Source of the DNA: Bacillus sp. 2B10
GTDB lineage: Bacteria; Pseudomonadota; Alphaproteobacteria; Sphingomonadales; Sphingomonadaceae
Assembly (NCBI GenBank): GCA_003946805.1
Contig: RPSH01000006.1
Coordinates: 1 to 64,000, forward strand
Reading direction: 5' to 3'
Length of the DNA stretch: 64,000 bases
Shown here: piece after piece, positions 8,972 through 18,641 of the stretch
Position numbering within the stretch: position 1 is the first letter of the stretch
How the letters are laid out: each line of letters starts with the position of its first letter
Translations under genes and position numbers: made by a program
The notes under the pieces: generated by a model
Database searches by the model: none
The model's input: only the letters and a program-made list of their open reading frames with translations
Told to the model about the DNA's origin: nothing

Positions 8972-9120
8972 GGCAATTCCTGAATACGGGCGGACCGACG
9001 CTATGCGCGTGGCGCGCGAACGCCAACCCATTCCGACGCCGTCATGCCCTCGCCGTCATGCCCTCTTGTCGCCGTTGCCGTTGTGTGCTGTCTTCGTAAC
9101 ACACATCAGGGGGATGCAAC

Positions 9121-11127
9121 ATGCGCAAGACACTTCGACTCGTCGCGATCGCGGGAACGGCGCTGGTCGCCGTTACTGCCGTCGCCCAGACCACCCGGCC
9201 GGGCGGCGGGGTGCCGCTGATCGAACGGGCGAAGCTGTTCGGCAACCCGACCCGCACCGGCGGCCAGCTGTCGCCCGACGGCAAGTGGCTGGGCTTCATC
9301 GCGCCGCGCGATGGCGTCCTCAACATATGGGTCGCGCCGGTCGACCGTCCGCAGGAGGCGCGGCCGCTGACTGCCGAGAAGGTCCGGCCGATCCGCTCCT
9401 ACTTCTGGGCACCCGATTCGAAGCAGATCCTGTTCGTCAACGACAAGGGCGGGGACGAGAATTTCCTGCTGTACGGCGTCGACCTGGCCAGCGGCGCGCA
9501 AAAGGCGCTGACCCCGTTCGAAAAGACGACGGTGCAGGTCGTCGGCATGTCCGATTCGATCAAGGACCGTATCCTGATCGGCGTGAACAACCGCGATCCG
9601 CGCTGGCACGATATCCAGGAACTGAACCTGTCGACCGGCAAGCTGACCCCGGTGTTCCAGAATGACGGCTATGCCGGCTTCCTGTCCGACGACCAGCTGA
9701 AGCTGCGCATCGCGGTGAAACCGCGGCCCGACAGCGGCGTCGACTATTACCGCGTGGTCGACAACAAGGTGGAGGCAACCCCCTTCACCCGCGTCGATTA
9801 CGAGGATGCGTCGTCGACCTCGCCACTCGGGTTCACCGCCGATGGCAAGACGCTCTACTGGGGCGATGCCCGCGGTCGCGATACCCGCGCGCTGCTGGCG
9901 CAGGACATGGCGACGGGCAAGTTCACCACCATCGGCGCCAACGACCGCGCCGATGTCGGCGGCGGACTCACCAACCCCCGGACGGGCGTCGTCGAAGCCT
10001 ATTCGGTCAATTTCCACCGCAACGAATATATCCCGGTCGGCGACGCGGTGAAGGGCGACCTCGCCTTCCTGAAGGCGCAGAACAAGGGCGAATTCTATAT
10101 CGGCAGCCGCACCGACGCCGACGACAAATGGCTGGTGACCTTCGATCCCGTCACCGCGCCGTCATCGACCTGGCTGTACGACCGGCGCGCGAAGAAGCTG
10201 ACCGAACTCTACACCCCGCGCAGGGAACTGGTCGGCGCACCGCTGGTCGCGATGGAGGCCGTCGACATTCCGACCCGCGACGGCATGTCGATGGTCAGCT
10301 ACCTGACCCGGCCCAAGGGCGCGACGGCGGCGACGCCGATGGTGTTGCTGGTCCATGGCGGTCCGTGGGCGCGCGACAGCTATGGCTTCAACGGCTATCA
10401 CCAGTGGCTCGCCAATCGCGGCTATGCGGTGCTGTCGGTCAATTTCCGCAGCTCGACCGGCTTCGGCAAGAAGTTCGTGCAGGCCGGCGACCGGCAATGG
10501 GGCCGCAAGATGCACGACGACCTGATCGACGCGGTCGACTGGACGGTGAAGCGCGGCGTCACGACGAAGGACAAGATCGCGATCATGGGCGGGTCGTACG
10601 GTGGCTATGCGACGCTGGCCGGCCTTACCATGACCCCCGACGCCTTCGCCTGCGGCGTCGACATCGTCGGGCCTTCGAACCTGTTCACGCTGCTCAAGAC
10701 CATCCCGCCCTATTGGGAAGCCGGCAAGCAACAGATGTACCGACGCATGGGCGATCCCGGCACCCCCGAAGGACAGGCGCTGCTGAAGGAGCGCAGTCCG
10801 CTGACCTACGCCGATCAGATCCGCAAGCCGCTGCTGATCGGTCAGGGTGCCAACGACCCGCGCGTCAACGTCGCCGAAAGCGACCAGATCGTCGCGGCGA
10901 TGAAGGCGCGCAACATCGCGGTGACCTATGTCGTGTTCCCTGACGAAGGCCATGGCTTTGCCCGCCCCGCCAACAACATCGCGTTCAACGCGGTGGCGGA
11001 GAACTTCCTCGCCAAGTGTCTGGGCGGCCGCGCCGAGCCGATCGGCGGCGCGCTCGCCGCATCGACCGCGCAGGTCCGCGAAGGCGCTGTCGACGGGGCG
11101 GCGGCTGGTGGGACGAAGGGCAATTAG
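9121..11127 (+). CDS. S9-family serine peptidase (prolyl oligopeptidase/acylaminoacyl-peptidase type), secreted
   Basis: This 668-aa protein has a signal peptide (MRKTLRLVAIAGTALVAVTAVAQ), an N-terminal WD-like propeller region (about 40-390) with repeated beta blades, and a C-terminal alpha/beta-hydrolase domain. The catalytic triad is visible: S492 in GGSYGGY, D579 in GANDPRVNV and H611 in DEGHGF. Such enzymes cleave short peptides, often after proline or an acylated N-terminus. The start is supported by CAGGGGG seven bases upstream. It is monocistronic: psd is divergent and a hairpin repeat (11146-11225) lies beyond the stop. Confidence 0.94.
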   Translation: MRKTLRLVAIAGTALVAVTAVAQTTRPGGGVPLIERAKLFGNPTRTGGQLSPDGKWLGFIAPRDGVLNIWVAPVDRPQEARPLTAEKVRPIRSYFWAPDSKQILFVNDKGGDENFLLYGVDLASGAQKALTPFEKTTVQVVGMSDSIKDRILIGVNNRDPRWHDIQELNLSTGKLTPVFQNDGYAGFLSDDQLKLRIAVKPRPDSGVDYYRVVDNKVEATPFTRVDYEDASSTSPLGFTADGKTLYWGDARGRDTRALLAQDMATGKFTTIGANDRADVGGGLTNPRTGVVEAYSVNFHRNEYIPVGDAVKGDLAFLKAQNKGEFYIGSRTDADDKWLVTFDPVTAPSSTWLYDRRAKKLTELYTPRRELVGAPLVAMEAVDIPTRDGMSMVSYLTRPKGATAATPMVLLVHGGPWARDSYGFNGYHQWLANRGYAVLSVNFRSSTGFGKKFVQAGDRQWGRKMHDDLIDAVDWTVKRGVTTKDKIAIMGGSYGGYATLAGLTMTPDAFACGVDIVGPSNLFTLLKTIPPYWEAGKQQMYRRMGDPGTPEGQALLKERSPLTYADQIRKPLLIGQGANDPRVNVAESDQIVAAMKARNIAVTYVVFPDEGHGFARPANNIAFNAVAENFLAKCLGGRAEPIGGALAASTAQVREGAVDGAAAGGTKGN

Positions 11128-11145
11128 GGCAGTATAGCGTGAGCC

Positions 11146-11225
11146 GAAACCGTTCATCCTGAGTGGCCGCTGCGCTCGTCGAGGCGTCTGGAAAAGCGCA
11201 GCGCCGGCTTGGCATGAACGGTTTC
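11146..11225. repeat. Palindromic intergenic element, family C, copy 1
   Basis: An 80-bp element with perfect 12-bp arms GAAACCGTTCAT / ATGAACGGTTTC and an inner hairpin CGCTGCGCT / AGCGCAGCG. The left part (CCGTTCATCCTGAGTGGCC) matches the element at 18461-18630. It lies between the S9 peptidase stop and the convergent phosphoesterase stop and could terminate transcription from both sides. Confidence 0.75.
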
Positions 11226-11254
11226 AGGCGAGATTTATCTTGCTCGGGGATCGT

Positions 11255-11743
11255 TCAGCAGCGCCCGAGCAACTGGTCGAGGCGGACCGGTGCGAAGTCG
11301 TGGACGTCCACGCCGACGTCGAACTGTCGCAACATCGGTTTGAGGCTGCCATGGCTGTGCCCGTGCAGGTTTAGTGCCCGCTTGTGCTGCCCGTTCCAGC
11401 TGCGGAACGGGTAGTGGCACAGGACCAGACGATGGCCGTCGAGGTCGATTTCGGCATAGTCACCGACGCTTGCCCACCCGGTCGCCGCCAAGGTCGCGTC
11501 GGGGTCGTTATTGCCGCGCAGCAGGTGCTTGGTACCGTTCAGTCGAGCCAGCAGCGGCGCTACGTCGACCGGTCGTCGCGCGACATCGCCCAGGTGCCAC
11601 ACGATATCGTCCGGCCTGACGGCGGCGTTCCAGCGTTCCACCAGCAGCGCGTCCATCGCCGCCACGGTGACGAAGGGCCGCTGCTGGATATTGATCGTAC
11701 GGTGGTCGCCGAAATGGGTGTCGGCCGTGAAGAACACCGTCAT
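11255..11743 (-). CDS. Calcineurin-like metallophosphoesterase (162 aa)
   Basis: All the two-metal phosphoesterase motifs are visible in order: FTADTHFGDH at the N-terminus, WHLGDVA, LLRGNND, LCHYPFRSWNG and LHGHSHG. The size matches small single-domain YfcE-like or phage-like phosphoesterases. The substrate is unknown. Its ATG overlaps the TGA of the SPL-like radical SAM gene (ATGA), so the two are probably co-translated. The pairing suggests a shared job, possibly in nucleic-acid processing, but that is inference. No signal peptide is seen, so it should act in the cytoplasm. Confidence 0.9.
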   Translation of the reverse strand: MTVFFTADTHFGDHRTINIQQRPFVTVAAMDALLVERWNAAVRPDDIVWHLGDVARRPVDVAPLLARLNGTKHLLRGNNDPDATLAATGWASVGDYAEIDLDGHRLVLCHYPFRSWNGQHKRALNLHGHSHGSLKPMLRQFDVGVDVHDFAPVRLDQLLGRC

Positions 11744-12828
11744 GTCCAGTAGAGGATCCGCGACTGCGGCAGCAGCACACCGATCCGTTCTTCGAAGAAC
11801 GCGCGCAACGACCGCATCGTCGGCGCATCATACACCTGTTTCTCGGTCCCGAACTTGGTGCGATTCGTCATGCGGTTGGCGTCGGTCATGTCGAGCGCGG
11901 AACCGGGATACCAGTTGTCGAGCACCGCCTTCGACCCGGTGGTGAAGCGGTGGGTGATGAGCTCGATCGTCAGGTCGCAACCCGGCACGGGAGCGAGCGC
12001 GGCGGCCGCATCGGCGAGCAACCCGTCATAGGCGTCGCGCCATCCGTCCGCGGCGATGATCGGCGCGATCGTCAGGCCGATCGGATAGCCCGCCCCAGCC
12101 ATCCGCGCCAAGGCAGCCAGGCGCGCGGCGACCGGATCGGTGCCGCCTTCGAACCGGGCGAATGCGCGCGGGTTGATCGAGGCCCGCATTCGCGTGCGTC
12201 CGCCGTGATCCAGCGTCAGCAGCGGCGCGACATCGGCGAACTTGCTGGTGAAGCGGAGTTGCGCCGGCGCCTTCCATCGTCCGAACCACGCGATCGTCGC
12301 CGACAGGGAACCGGTCATCGGCTCCAGCCCGAGCGGATCGGTGTAGCACGATGCTTCGAACGTCGTGCCTTCGTGCGAACGGTCGCGGTTGCGCGACGTC
12401 ACTGCCCCCTGCCCCAGATAGGCGGGCAGTCCGTCCAGTATCTCGTCGAGATTGGAATAGACCCGCGTGATCGGCGGTCCTTTCAACGATCCGGCAAGGT
12501 AGCAATAGCTGCAATGCGCCGGGCACCCCTCCGCCAGATCGACGCGCCAGTCGGCGCTTGGCGCGATCGGTTGCAGCCGACGCTTCGACGGCGGCGCAAC
12601 GACGACCGCCAGCGTCGCCTTGGCCGCGGCATAGGCACGGCGCGGGTCGTCGGGCAGATCGAGGTTCAGGCGATCGCCGGTCAGCGCCACGACCTCGACT
12701 CCCTGCATAGCGGCACGCTCGGCGATCGCGCGGCCATGGGCGAACGTCATCGCTGAGCGGGTTACCAGCAGCCGCTGCGGCCGCCATGCTGCCCTCGCCG
12801 CCCGATCGGGTTCCGTCCTGCTCGTCAT
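11740..12828 (-). CDS. Spore photoproduct lyase-like radical SAM protein
   Basis: The protein has 362 aa. The cluster-binding motif CPAHCSYC (C102, C106, C109) stands in the context LAEGCPAHCSYCYLAGSLKG, typical of the SplB-like family, whose founding member repairs the thymine spore photoproduct in Bacillus. This organism type does not sporulate, so a role in repairing another DNA lesion or modifying another substrate is more likely. Many non-sporulating bacteria have such homologues of unknown function. The gene is divergent from a glutamine amidotransferase and coupled to the phosphoesterase downstream by a four-base overlap. The ATG at 12828 is preceded by no strong ribosome site. Confidence 0.82.
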   Translation of the reverse strand: MTSRTEPDRAARAAWRPQRLLVTRSAMTFAHGRAIAERAAMQGVEVVALTGDRLNLDLPDDPRRAYAAAKATLAVVVAPPSKRRLQPIAPSADWRVDLAEGCPAHCSYCYLAGSLKGPPITRVYSNLDEILDGLPAYLGQGAVTSRNRDRSHEGTTFEASCYTDPLGLEPMTGSLSATIAWFGRWKAPAQLRFTSKFADVAPLLTLDHGGRTRMRASINPRAFARFEGGTDPVAARLAALARMAGAGYPIGLTIAPIIAADGWRDAYDGLLADAAAALAPVPGCDLTIELITHRFTTGSKAVLDNWYPGSALDMTDANRMTNRTKFGTEKQVYDAPTMRSLRAFFEERIGVLLPQSRILYWT

Positions 12829-12961
12829 CCCGCGCCAACGATCCGCCGCGCCGGATGGTCCGTGCGAAGGGAAATGTCGCGCGATGAACGGCTTGTCCGA
12901 TTTTGCACGGCACCGGGCGCCCGCGGCACGCGTTGGGGCCGTTCATAGCGGAAAGTCATGC

Positions 12962-13801
12962 GTGCCCCAGTATCTGATCGCCCAGAGCGAATTGCCCGAA
13001 GAACGCAAGGCGCGGCGCGCGCGTGCCGGCAAGAGCTCCGGCGAAACCTATTCCGCAACGCTCGAACAGTTGCAGCCGGGGATCGGGACCCGGATCATCT
13101 CCCCGGCCGACGAGGATGCAGAACCACTGTCGGTCGAGACGTTGGCGGGATATGATGCGGTGTTCCTGACCGGCTCGCCGATGCATGTCTATGACGACGG
13201 CCCACCGGTGCGGCGGCAGCTGGATTTCATGCTGCGGGTCTTCGCAGCGGGCGTCCCGTCCTTCGGATCGTGCGCCGGGCTGCAGATCGCCGCCGCCGCC
13301 GCCGGGGGTCGGGTCCGGAAGATGCCCGAGCGGATGGAGGCCGGTATCGCCCGTCGCATCAGCGCGACCGAGACCGGCCGCGACCACCCGCTGCTAAAGG
13401 GCCGCCCATCAAGCTGGGACGCCCCTGCAATCCATGGCGACGAGGTCTGGGAACTGCCGCCCGGCGCCACCCTTCTCGCCAGCAACACGGTCACCAGGGT
13501 GCAGGCGGCGGAGATCCGGTTCGACCGCGGCGTATTCTGGGGCGTGCAATATCACCCCGAACTGGCGCTGCGCGAGATCGCCGTCGCCATCGCCGGGCAG
13601 GCGGCCGATCTGGTCGAGGCGGGCCTTGCCGACAACGAAGCCGACGTGACAAGCCGCGCCGACGAGATCGCCGCACTGCACGACGCCCCCGACAGCCGCG
13701 CGCTGCGCTGGCGTCTCGGCGTCGATGGCGAGTTCGCGGAGGAACGGCTGCGCCGGCGCGAGATCGCCAACTTTCTGGAATACCTGCGCTTTCTGCGCTA
13801 G
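12962..13801 (+). CDS. Class I glutamine amidotransferase-like protein (279 aa)
   Basis: The protein is a triad-type glutaminase domain with nucleophile C104 (FGSCAGLQ) and H198/E200 (VQYHPE). It resembles GMP-synthase-like stand-alone amidotransferases. The C-terminal extension after residue 205 is helical and charged, with no second enzyme domain. The GTG at 12962 is preferred because GCGGAAAG stands six bases upstream and the product then begins PQYLIAQSELPEERKARR, while the ATG at 12884 lies in the divergent promoter region. The acceptor substrate is unknown. No partner synthetase is adjacent. Confidence 0.85.
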   Translation: MPQYLIAQSELPEERKARRARAGKSSGETYSATLEQLQPGIGTRIISPADEDAEPLSVETLAGYDAVFLTGSPMHVYDDGPPVRRQLDFMLRVFAAGVPSFGSCAGLQIAAAAAGGRVRKMPERMEAGIARRISATETGRDHPLLKGRPSSWDAPAIHGDEVWELPPGATLLASNTVTRVQAAEIRFDRGVFWGVQYHPELALREIAVAIAGQAADLVEAGLADNEADVTSRADEIAALHDAPDSRALRWRLGVDGEFAEERLRRREIANFLEYLRFLR

Positions 13802-13805
13802 CCGA

Positions 13806-15203
13806 TCAGTTTCCCCATCCGCCGCCCAGCGTGCGGAACACGTCGATCTGCGCCCGCGCGATCTGGGCATCGCTCAGCGCGAGTGCGGCTTCGGTATCGG
13901 CGAACGTCCGCTCGGCATCCAGTTGCGCGAGGCTGTCGATCTGTCCCTCGCGCTGTTGCGCGCGGGTGATCCTTGCGGCGATCGCAGCCTGATCGCGCGC
14001 CGCTTGCAGCGCGGTGCGCCGGTCGAGGGCGCGGGCGTAGTTCGACAGCGCGGTTTCGGTCTCCCCCAGCGCACCCAGCACGACCCCGTCGAACGTCGCC
14101 AGCGCCGCCTGGCTGTCGGCCTCGGCACCCGCGATCCGCGCGCGGGCCTTGGCCGGATTGACGTTCCAGCTGATGAGCGGCCCCAGCAGCCAGTTGAGCG
14201 GACCGGCACCGAACAGGTCGCCCAGCCCCGTGCCGGTCGACCCGATCGACCCGCCAAGACTGATGCGCGGATAGAGATCGGCGGTTGCTACGCCGATGCG
14301 GGCGGTCGCAGCGGCGAGGCGACGTTCGGCGGCGCGCACGTCCGGACGGCGCGCCAGCAGGGTCGCACCATCGCCGACCGGAATCGGCCGGGTGAGGCGC
14401 AGGGTTTCGCTGCGCTGGGCGGCGATGGCCGGCAGTTCGGCGGGGGTCCGCCCGGTCAGTGTCGCGAGCCGGAACAGCGCGGTCTGCCGTTCGGCGGCGA
14501 TGGCGGGGATGTCGGCCTGTCGCTGGTTGCGCAGCGCCGCGATCCGGGCGGTGTCGAGCCCGGTGATGAGGCCGACCCGTGCGCGTCCCTGCGTGACCTT
14601 GAGCGAACGGTCGATCAGCGCGACGATCCGTTGCGCCACCGCCAGCCGTTCGGCGGCGGAAGCGGCATCGGCATAGGCTCGGGTGGTGTCGGCGACTACT
14701 GCGACGCGGACGGCGTCGGCATCCTCCTGCGCCGCGCCGACATCGCCGCGCGCCGCCTCGACATTGCGGCCGATGCGGCCGAACAGGTCGACTTCATAGG
14801 CGACGTCGAGGCCGGTATCGATCGTCCAGTTCTCGCGGTCGAGACCGGGGGGGCGCTGGATCGCCGATAGCCGGCCATAGGTCCCACTGGCGCCGGCGGT
14901 CCCCTGCGGCTGGCGGTCGCCCCGGACCTCGCGCAGCGACGCCCGCGCCCGGGCCAGTCGCGCGGTGGCGACACGGATGTCGGTGTTCGCGGCCAGCGCG
15001 TCGGCGATCAGCCCGTCGAGTACGGGATCGCGATACAGCTGCCACCAGCGATCGTTGTCCGAGGCGGTGGCCACGATCGCGGGACTGGTGGTCTGGAACG
15101 CGCCAGCCGCGCCGTGCGGTGCGACCGGGCGGTGATAGTCGGGACCGACCGCGCATGCGGCGAGCGCGAGCGTGGAAGCGGCGGCGAGGACGATGCGGAC
15201 CAT
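13806..15203 (-). CDS. RND efflux outer-membrane lipoprotein, NodT family
   Basis: This is the outer-membrane channel of a tripartite drug exporter, 465 aa. The lipobox LAAC gives lipidation at C17 (MVRIVLAAASTLALAACAVG), followed by the family opening GPDYHRP. Two outer-membrane-efflux repeats follow, each mostly alpha-helical, consistent with a TolC-like barrel and tunnel. The gene starts 12 bp after the RND permease stop and is the last in the operon adaptor-permease-channel. It converges on the amidotransferase with a four-base gap, so no separate terminator fits there. Confidence 0.93.
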   Translation of the reverse strand: MVRIVLAAASTLALAACAVGPDYHRPVAPHGAAGAFQTTSPAIVATASDNDRWWQLYRDPVLDGLIADALAANTDIRVATARLARARASLREVRGDRQPQGTAGASGTYGRLSAIQRPPGLDRENWTIDTGLDVAYEVDLFGRIGRNVEAARGDVGAAQEDADAVRVAVVADTTRAYADAASAAERLAVAQRIVALIDRSLKVTQGRARVGLITGLDTARIAALRNQRQADIPAIAAERQTALFRLATLTGRTPAELPAIAAQRSETLRLTRPIPVGDGATLLARRPDVRAAERRLAAATARIGVATADLYPRISLGGSIGSTGTGLGDLFGAGPLNWLLGPLISWNVNPAKARARIAGAEADSQAALATFDGVVLGALGETETALSNYARALDRRTALQAARDQAAIAARITRAQQREGQIDSLAQLDAERTFADTEAALALSDAQIARAQIDVFRTLGGGWGN

Positions 15204-15215
15204 GGGTCGGGCTCC

Positions 15216-18200
15216 TTATTCTGCGGGCTGCAGCTGTGCGTCGGCGGCGGGCCGGCGGAACCGCAGGCGATCGCCGAGCGCACGGCAGACGACGTAGAAG
15301 GTGGGGGTGAAGACGAGGCCGAAGCCGGTGACGCCGAGCATGCCGAAGAAGACGGCCGTTCCGAGCGCCTGCCGCAACTCGGCCCCTGCCCCGGTCGCGA
15401 TCAGCAGCGGCACGGCGCCAAGCACGAAGGCGAAGCTGGTCATCAGGATCGGGCGCAGGCGATCGCCCGCCGCGCGCACCGCTGCTTCCACCGGCGACAG
15501 CCCGTCCTGCATCTCCGCCTGCCGCGCGAATTCGACGACGAGGATCGCGCTCTTGGCGGCCAGCGCGATCAGCACGACCAGTCCGATCTGGGTCAGGACG
15601 TTGTTGTCCATGCCGCGCAGGTTCACGCCGATCATCGCCGCCAACAGGCACATCGGCACGATCATGATGATCGACAGCGGCAGCACGAGGCTTTCATACT
15701 GCGCGGCCAGCACGAGGAAGACGAACACGACGGCAAGTGCGAAGACGATGGCGGCGGTGTTGCCGGCCAGCTGCTGCTGGAACGCGATGTCGGTCCATTC
15801 GGTGCTGTAGCCGCTGGGCAGCGTTTCGCTGGCGAGCTTCTCCATCGTCAGCAACGACTGACCCGACGAGAATCCCGGTGCGGTGTTGCCGTCCAGCTCG
15901 ACCGCCGGGAACATGTTGTAGCGGACGACGCGGTACGGACCGGTCTTGTCGGCAAAGGTCGCGAGCGACCCGATCGGCACCATGCCGCCGGCGTTGGAGC
16001 GGGTCTTGAGGTTGGCGATGTCGCTCTCGGTCGCGCGGAACGGTGCGTCGGCCTGGGCGGTCACGCGATAGGTGCGGCCGAGCAGGTTGAAGTCGTTGAC
16101 GAATGCCGACCCCAGATAGACGTTCAGCGCCTCGAACACCCGTTCGGGCGGCACGCCGAGCAGATCGGCCTTCGCCCGGTCGATATCGGCGAAGATGCGC
16201 GGGGTGGCGGTGTCGAAGAAGGTATACGCACCCGCCAGGCCCGGCGCCTGATTGGCCTTGGCGATCAGGGCATAGGCTTCCTTGCCCAGCGCCTGATAGC
16301 CATGGCCACCCTTGTCCTGCACCATCATGCGGAAGCCACCGGCGGCACCGATCCCCTGGATCACGGGCGGGGGCACGATCATCAACCGCGCTTCGGTGAT
16401 GTCGGCAGTCGCCTTCTGCGCCTCGGCCATGATCTGGCTGACGTGGATGCCCTTGCGATCCTTGAAGTCCTTGAGCGGGATGTACGCCGCGGCGGCATTG
16501 GGCGCGAGCGTCTGCGACGGGCCGTCGAACCCGGCGAGCATCACCGCGCCCTTCACCCCGTCGAGCGGCAGGATTCGGCTGGCGACCTTGCGCATCACCG
16601 CGTCGGTGCGTTCGACCGACGATCCCGACGGCAGCTGGATGACCGTCAGGAAATAGCCCTGATCCTGTTGCGGGATGAAGCCGGTCGGCGTCGTCCACAA
16701 CATGCCGATCGTCGCGGCGATCAGGCCCGCATAGGCGATCATCACCCGCTTCGGCCGCGTGACCAGCGCATGGGTCATCCGGCTGTAGCGCTCGCTCATT
16801 GCCTCGAACCCGCGATTGAAGCCGTCACCGGCACGGCGCAGCGTCCGCATGAAGCGCGACGTGACCGGCGCGTCCTCGGCATGCCCTTTCAGCAGCAGCG
16901 CGGCGAGTGCGGGCGACAGGGTCAGCGAGACGATCAACGAGATGATCGTCGCGGTCGAAATGGTCGCGGCGAACTGCTGATAAAAGGCGCCCGAAATGCC
17001 GTTCATGAACAGCGTCGGGATGAACACCGCGCACAGCACCGCGACGATCGCGACCAGCGCCCCCGCCACTTCGTCCATCGAGGTGAACGCCGCCTGCAAC
17101 GGCGTCATGCCGCGTGCGAGATTGCGCTCGACATTCTCGACCACGACGATCGCGTCGTCGACGACGATGCCGATCGCCAGCACCAGCCCGAACAGCGACA
17201 GGTTGTTGAGCGAATAGCCGACCAGCAGCAGCACGGCGAAGGTACCGATCAGCGACACCGGGATCGCCACGACCGGGATGATCGCCGCGCGCCACCGCTG
17301 GAGGAAGACGATGATGACCAGCACGACCAGCACGATCGCCTCGCCCAGCGTCTTCATCACCTCGTCGATCGACTGGGCGATGAATTCGGTCGGGTTGTAG
17401 ATGACGCGATATTCGAGGCCCTTGGGAAAGGTCTTTTGCAGCGTGTCCATCTCCGTCGTGATCGCTTGCGCCGCGGCCAGCGCGTTGGAGCCGGGACGCT
17501 GGAACACGCCCAGCAGTACGGTCGGCTCGCCCGACAGATAGGTGTTGGTCGAATAATCGGCCGCGCCCAGTTCGACGCGGGCGACGTCGCGCACGCGGAC
17601 CTGCCGGCCGCCGGCATCGGTGCGGATCACGACATCGGCGAACTGCTGCGGTTCGGTCAGCCGGCCCTGCGTCTCGACGTTCAGCTGAAAGGCATTGCCT
17701 TGGTTATAGGGTGGCTGGCCAAGCGTACCGGCCGCGACCTGGACGTTCTGCGCGCGCAGCGCCTGCACGATTTCACCCGCGGTCAGGTTCAGCGCAGCGG
17801 CACGGCCGGGATCGATCCACACCCGCATCGCATAGTCGCGCGCGCCGAAGAGCTGGACGTCGCCCACCCCCTCGATCCGCGCCAGCCGGTCCTTGACCTG
17901 CGTCAGCGCATAGTTGGACAGATATTGCGTATCGAGCGACCGGTCGGGCGACACGAGGTTGACGACCATCAGGAAGTCCGGCGTCGTCTTCTTGGTGACG
18001 ATGCCCAGCCGCTGCACCTCCTGCGGCAGGCGCGGGGTGGCGATCGCGACGCGGTTCTGCACCAGCACCTGCGCGGCGTCGAGGTCGGTGCCGGGCTTGA
18101 AGGTGACGGTGATCGTCACCCGCCCGTCGCCGGTCGATTGCGACGACTGGTACAGCATGCCGTCGACGCCGTTGATCTCCTGCTCGATCGGTGCGGCGAC

Positions 18201-18386
18201 GGTTTCGGCGACCGTCTCGGCTGCGGCACCCGGATAGGTCGCGGCGACCGTGACCGTCGGCGGCACGATGTTGGGATATTGCGAGATGGGCAGCCCGAAA
18301 TAGGCAAGGCCGCCGACGATCGTGATGACGACCGCGATGACCCCGGCAAAGATCGGGCGCGTGATGAAGAAGCGCGACAGGCGCAT
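15216..18386 (-). CDS. RND multidrug efflux permease, HAE1 family
   Basis: The inner-membrane proton-driven pump has 1,056 aa, the usual HAE1 length. It begins MRLSRFFITRPIFAGVIAVV and has the classic GLPISQYPNIVPPTVTVAATYPG. The proton-relay pair of helix IV is in IGIVVDDAIVVVENVER. The ATG at 18386 is chosen for its GAGGAGG ribosome site; the longer open frame to 18440 has no such site. The gene sits between its adaptor (upstream) and a NodT channel (downstream). A 255-bp gap before it holds a palindromic repeat that may alter expression relative to the adaptor. Substrate specificity cannot be read from sequence. Confidence 0.96.
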   Translation of the reverse strand: MRLSRFFITRPIFAGVIAVVITIVGGLAYFGLPISQYPNIVPPTVTVAATYPGAAAETVAETVAAPIEQEINGVDGMLYQSSQSTGDGRVTITVTFKPGTDLDAAQVLVQNRVAIATPRLPQEVQRLGIVTKKTTPDFLMVVNLVSPDRSLDTQYLSNYALTQVKDRLARIEGVGDVQLFGARDYAMRVWIDPGRAAALNLTAGEIVQALRAQNVQVAAGTLGQPPYNQGNAFQLNVETQGRLTEPQQFADVVIRTDAGGRQVRVRDVARVELGAADYSTNTYLSGEPTVLLGVFQRPGSNALAAAQAITTEMDTLQKTFPKGLEYRVIYNPTEFIAQSIDEVMKTLGEAIVLVVLVIIVFLQRWRAAIIPVVAIPVSLIGTFAVLLLVGYSLNNLSLFGLVLAIGIVVDDAIVVVENVERNLARGMTPLQAAFTSMDEVAGALVAIVAVLCAVFIPTLFMNGISGAFYQQFAATISTATIISLIVSLTLSPALAALLLKGHAEDAPVTSRFMRTLRRAGDGFNRGFEAMSERYSRMTHALVTRPKRVMIAYAGLIAATIGMLWTTPTGFIPQQDQGYFLTVIQLPSGSSVERTDAVMRKVASRILPLDGVKGAVMLAGFDGPSQTLAPNAAAAYIPLKDFKDRKGIHVSQIMAEAQKATADITEARLMIVPPPVIQGIGAAGGFRMMVQDKGGHGYQALGKEAYALIAKANQAPGLAGAYTFFDTATPRIFADIDRAKADLLGVPPERVFEALNVYLGSAFVNDFNLLGRTYRVTAQADAPFRATESDIANLKTRSNAGGMVPIGSLATFADKTGPYRVVRYNMFPAVELDGNTAPGFSSGQSLLTMEKLASETLPSGYSTEWTDIAFQQQLAGNTAAIVFALAVVFVFLVLAAQYESLVLPLSIIMIVPMCLLAAMIGVNLRGMDNNVLTQIGLVVLIALAAKSAILVVEFARQAEMQDGLSPVEAAVRAAGDRLRPILMTSFAFVLGAVPLLIATGAGAELRQALGTAVFFGMLGVTGFGLVFTPTFYVVCRALGDRLRFRRPAADAQLQPAE

Positions 18387-18460
18387 GCAAGCCTCCTCGC
18401 CCCGACGGGACGCGGTCAGAGGGAAATGATTTCGTTGCAAGCTGACGAACGCAAACCAGT

Positions 18461-18630
18461 CCGTTCGTCCTGAGTAGCCACTGAGCTTGTCGAAGGGGCG
18501 TATCGAAGGACCGCCACGGGTGCTTCGATAATGATCGGGTGAACCATGCCCCGCATGGTTCAGGATCGTCCGGGGGACGATCCGACCCGATCATCCTCGA
18601 CTGCGCTCAGTCCCTACTCAGCATGAACGG
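18461..18630. repeat. Palindromic element, family C, copy 2, inside the RND operon
   Basis: The outer arms CCGTTCGTCCTGAGTAG and CTACTCAGCATGAACGG match at 15 of 17 positions. Nested inside are GATCGGGT/ACCCGATC, TGAACCATGC/GCATGGTTCA and GGATCGTCC/GGACGATCC, so the element can fold into a branched structure. It lies between the adaptor stop (18642) and the permease start (18386), in transcribed operon DNA. A run of six T follows it on the plus strand. Confidence 0.82.
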
Positions 18631-18641
18631 TTTTTTACGCT

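Noticed and set aside
15114..18473. Long plus-strand open frame (1,119 codons) opposite the RND permease
   Set aside because: It is the mirror of a clear HAE1 permease on the other strand, rich in Arg/His/Gln from complementary GC codons, with no domain or ribosome site.
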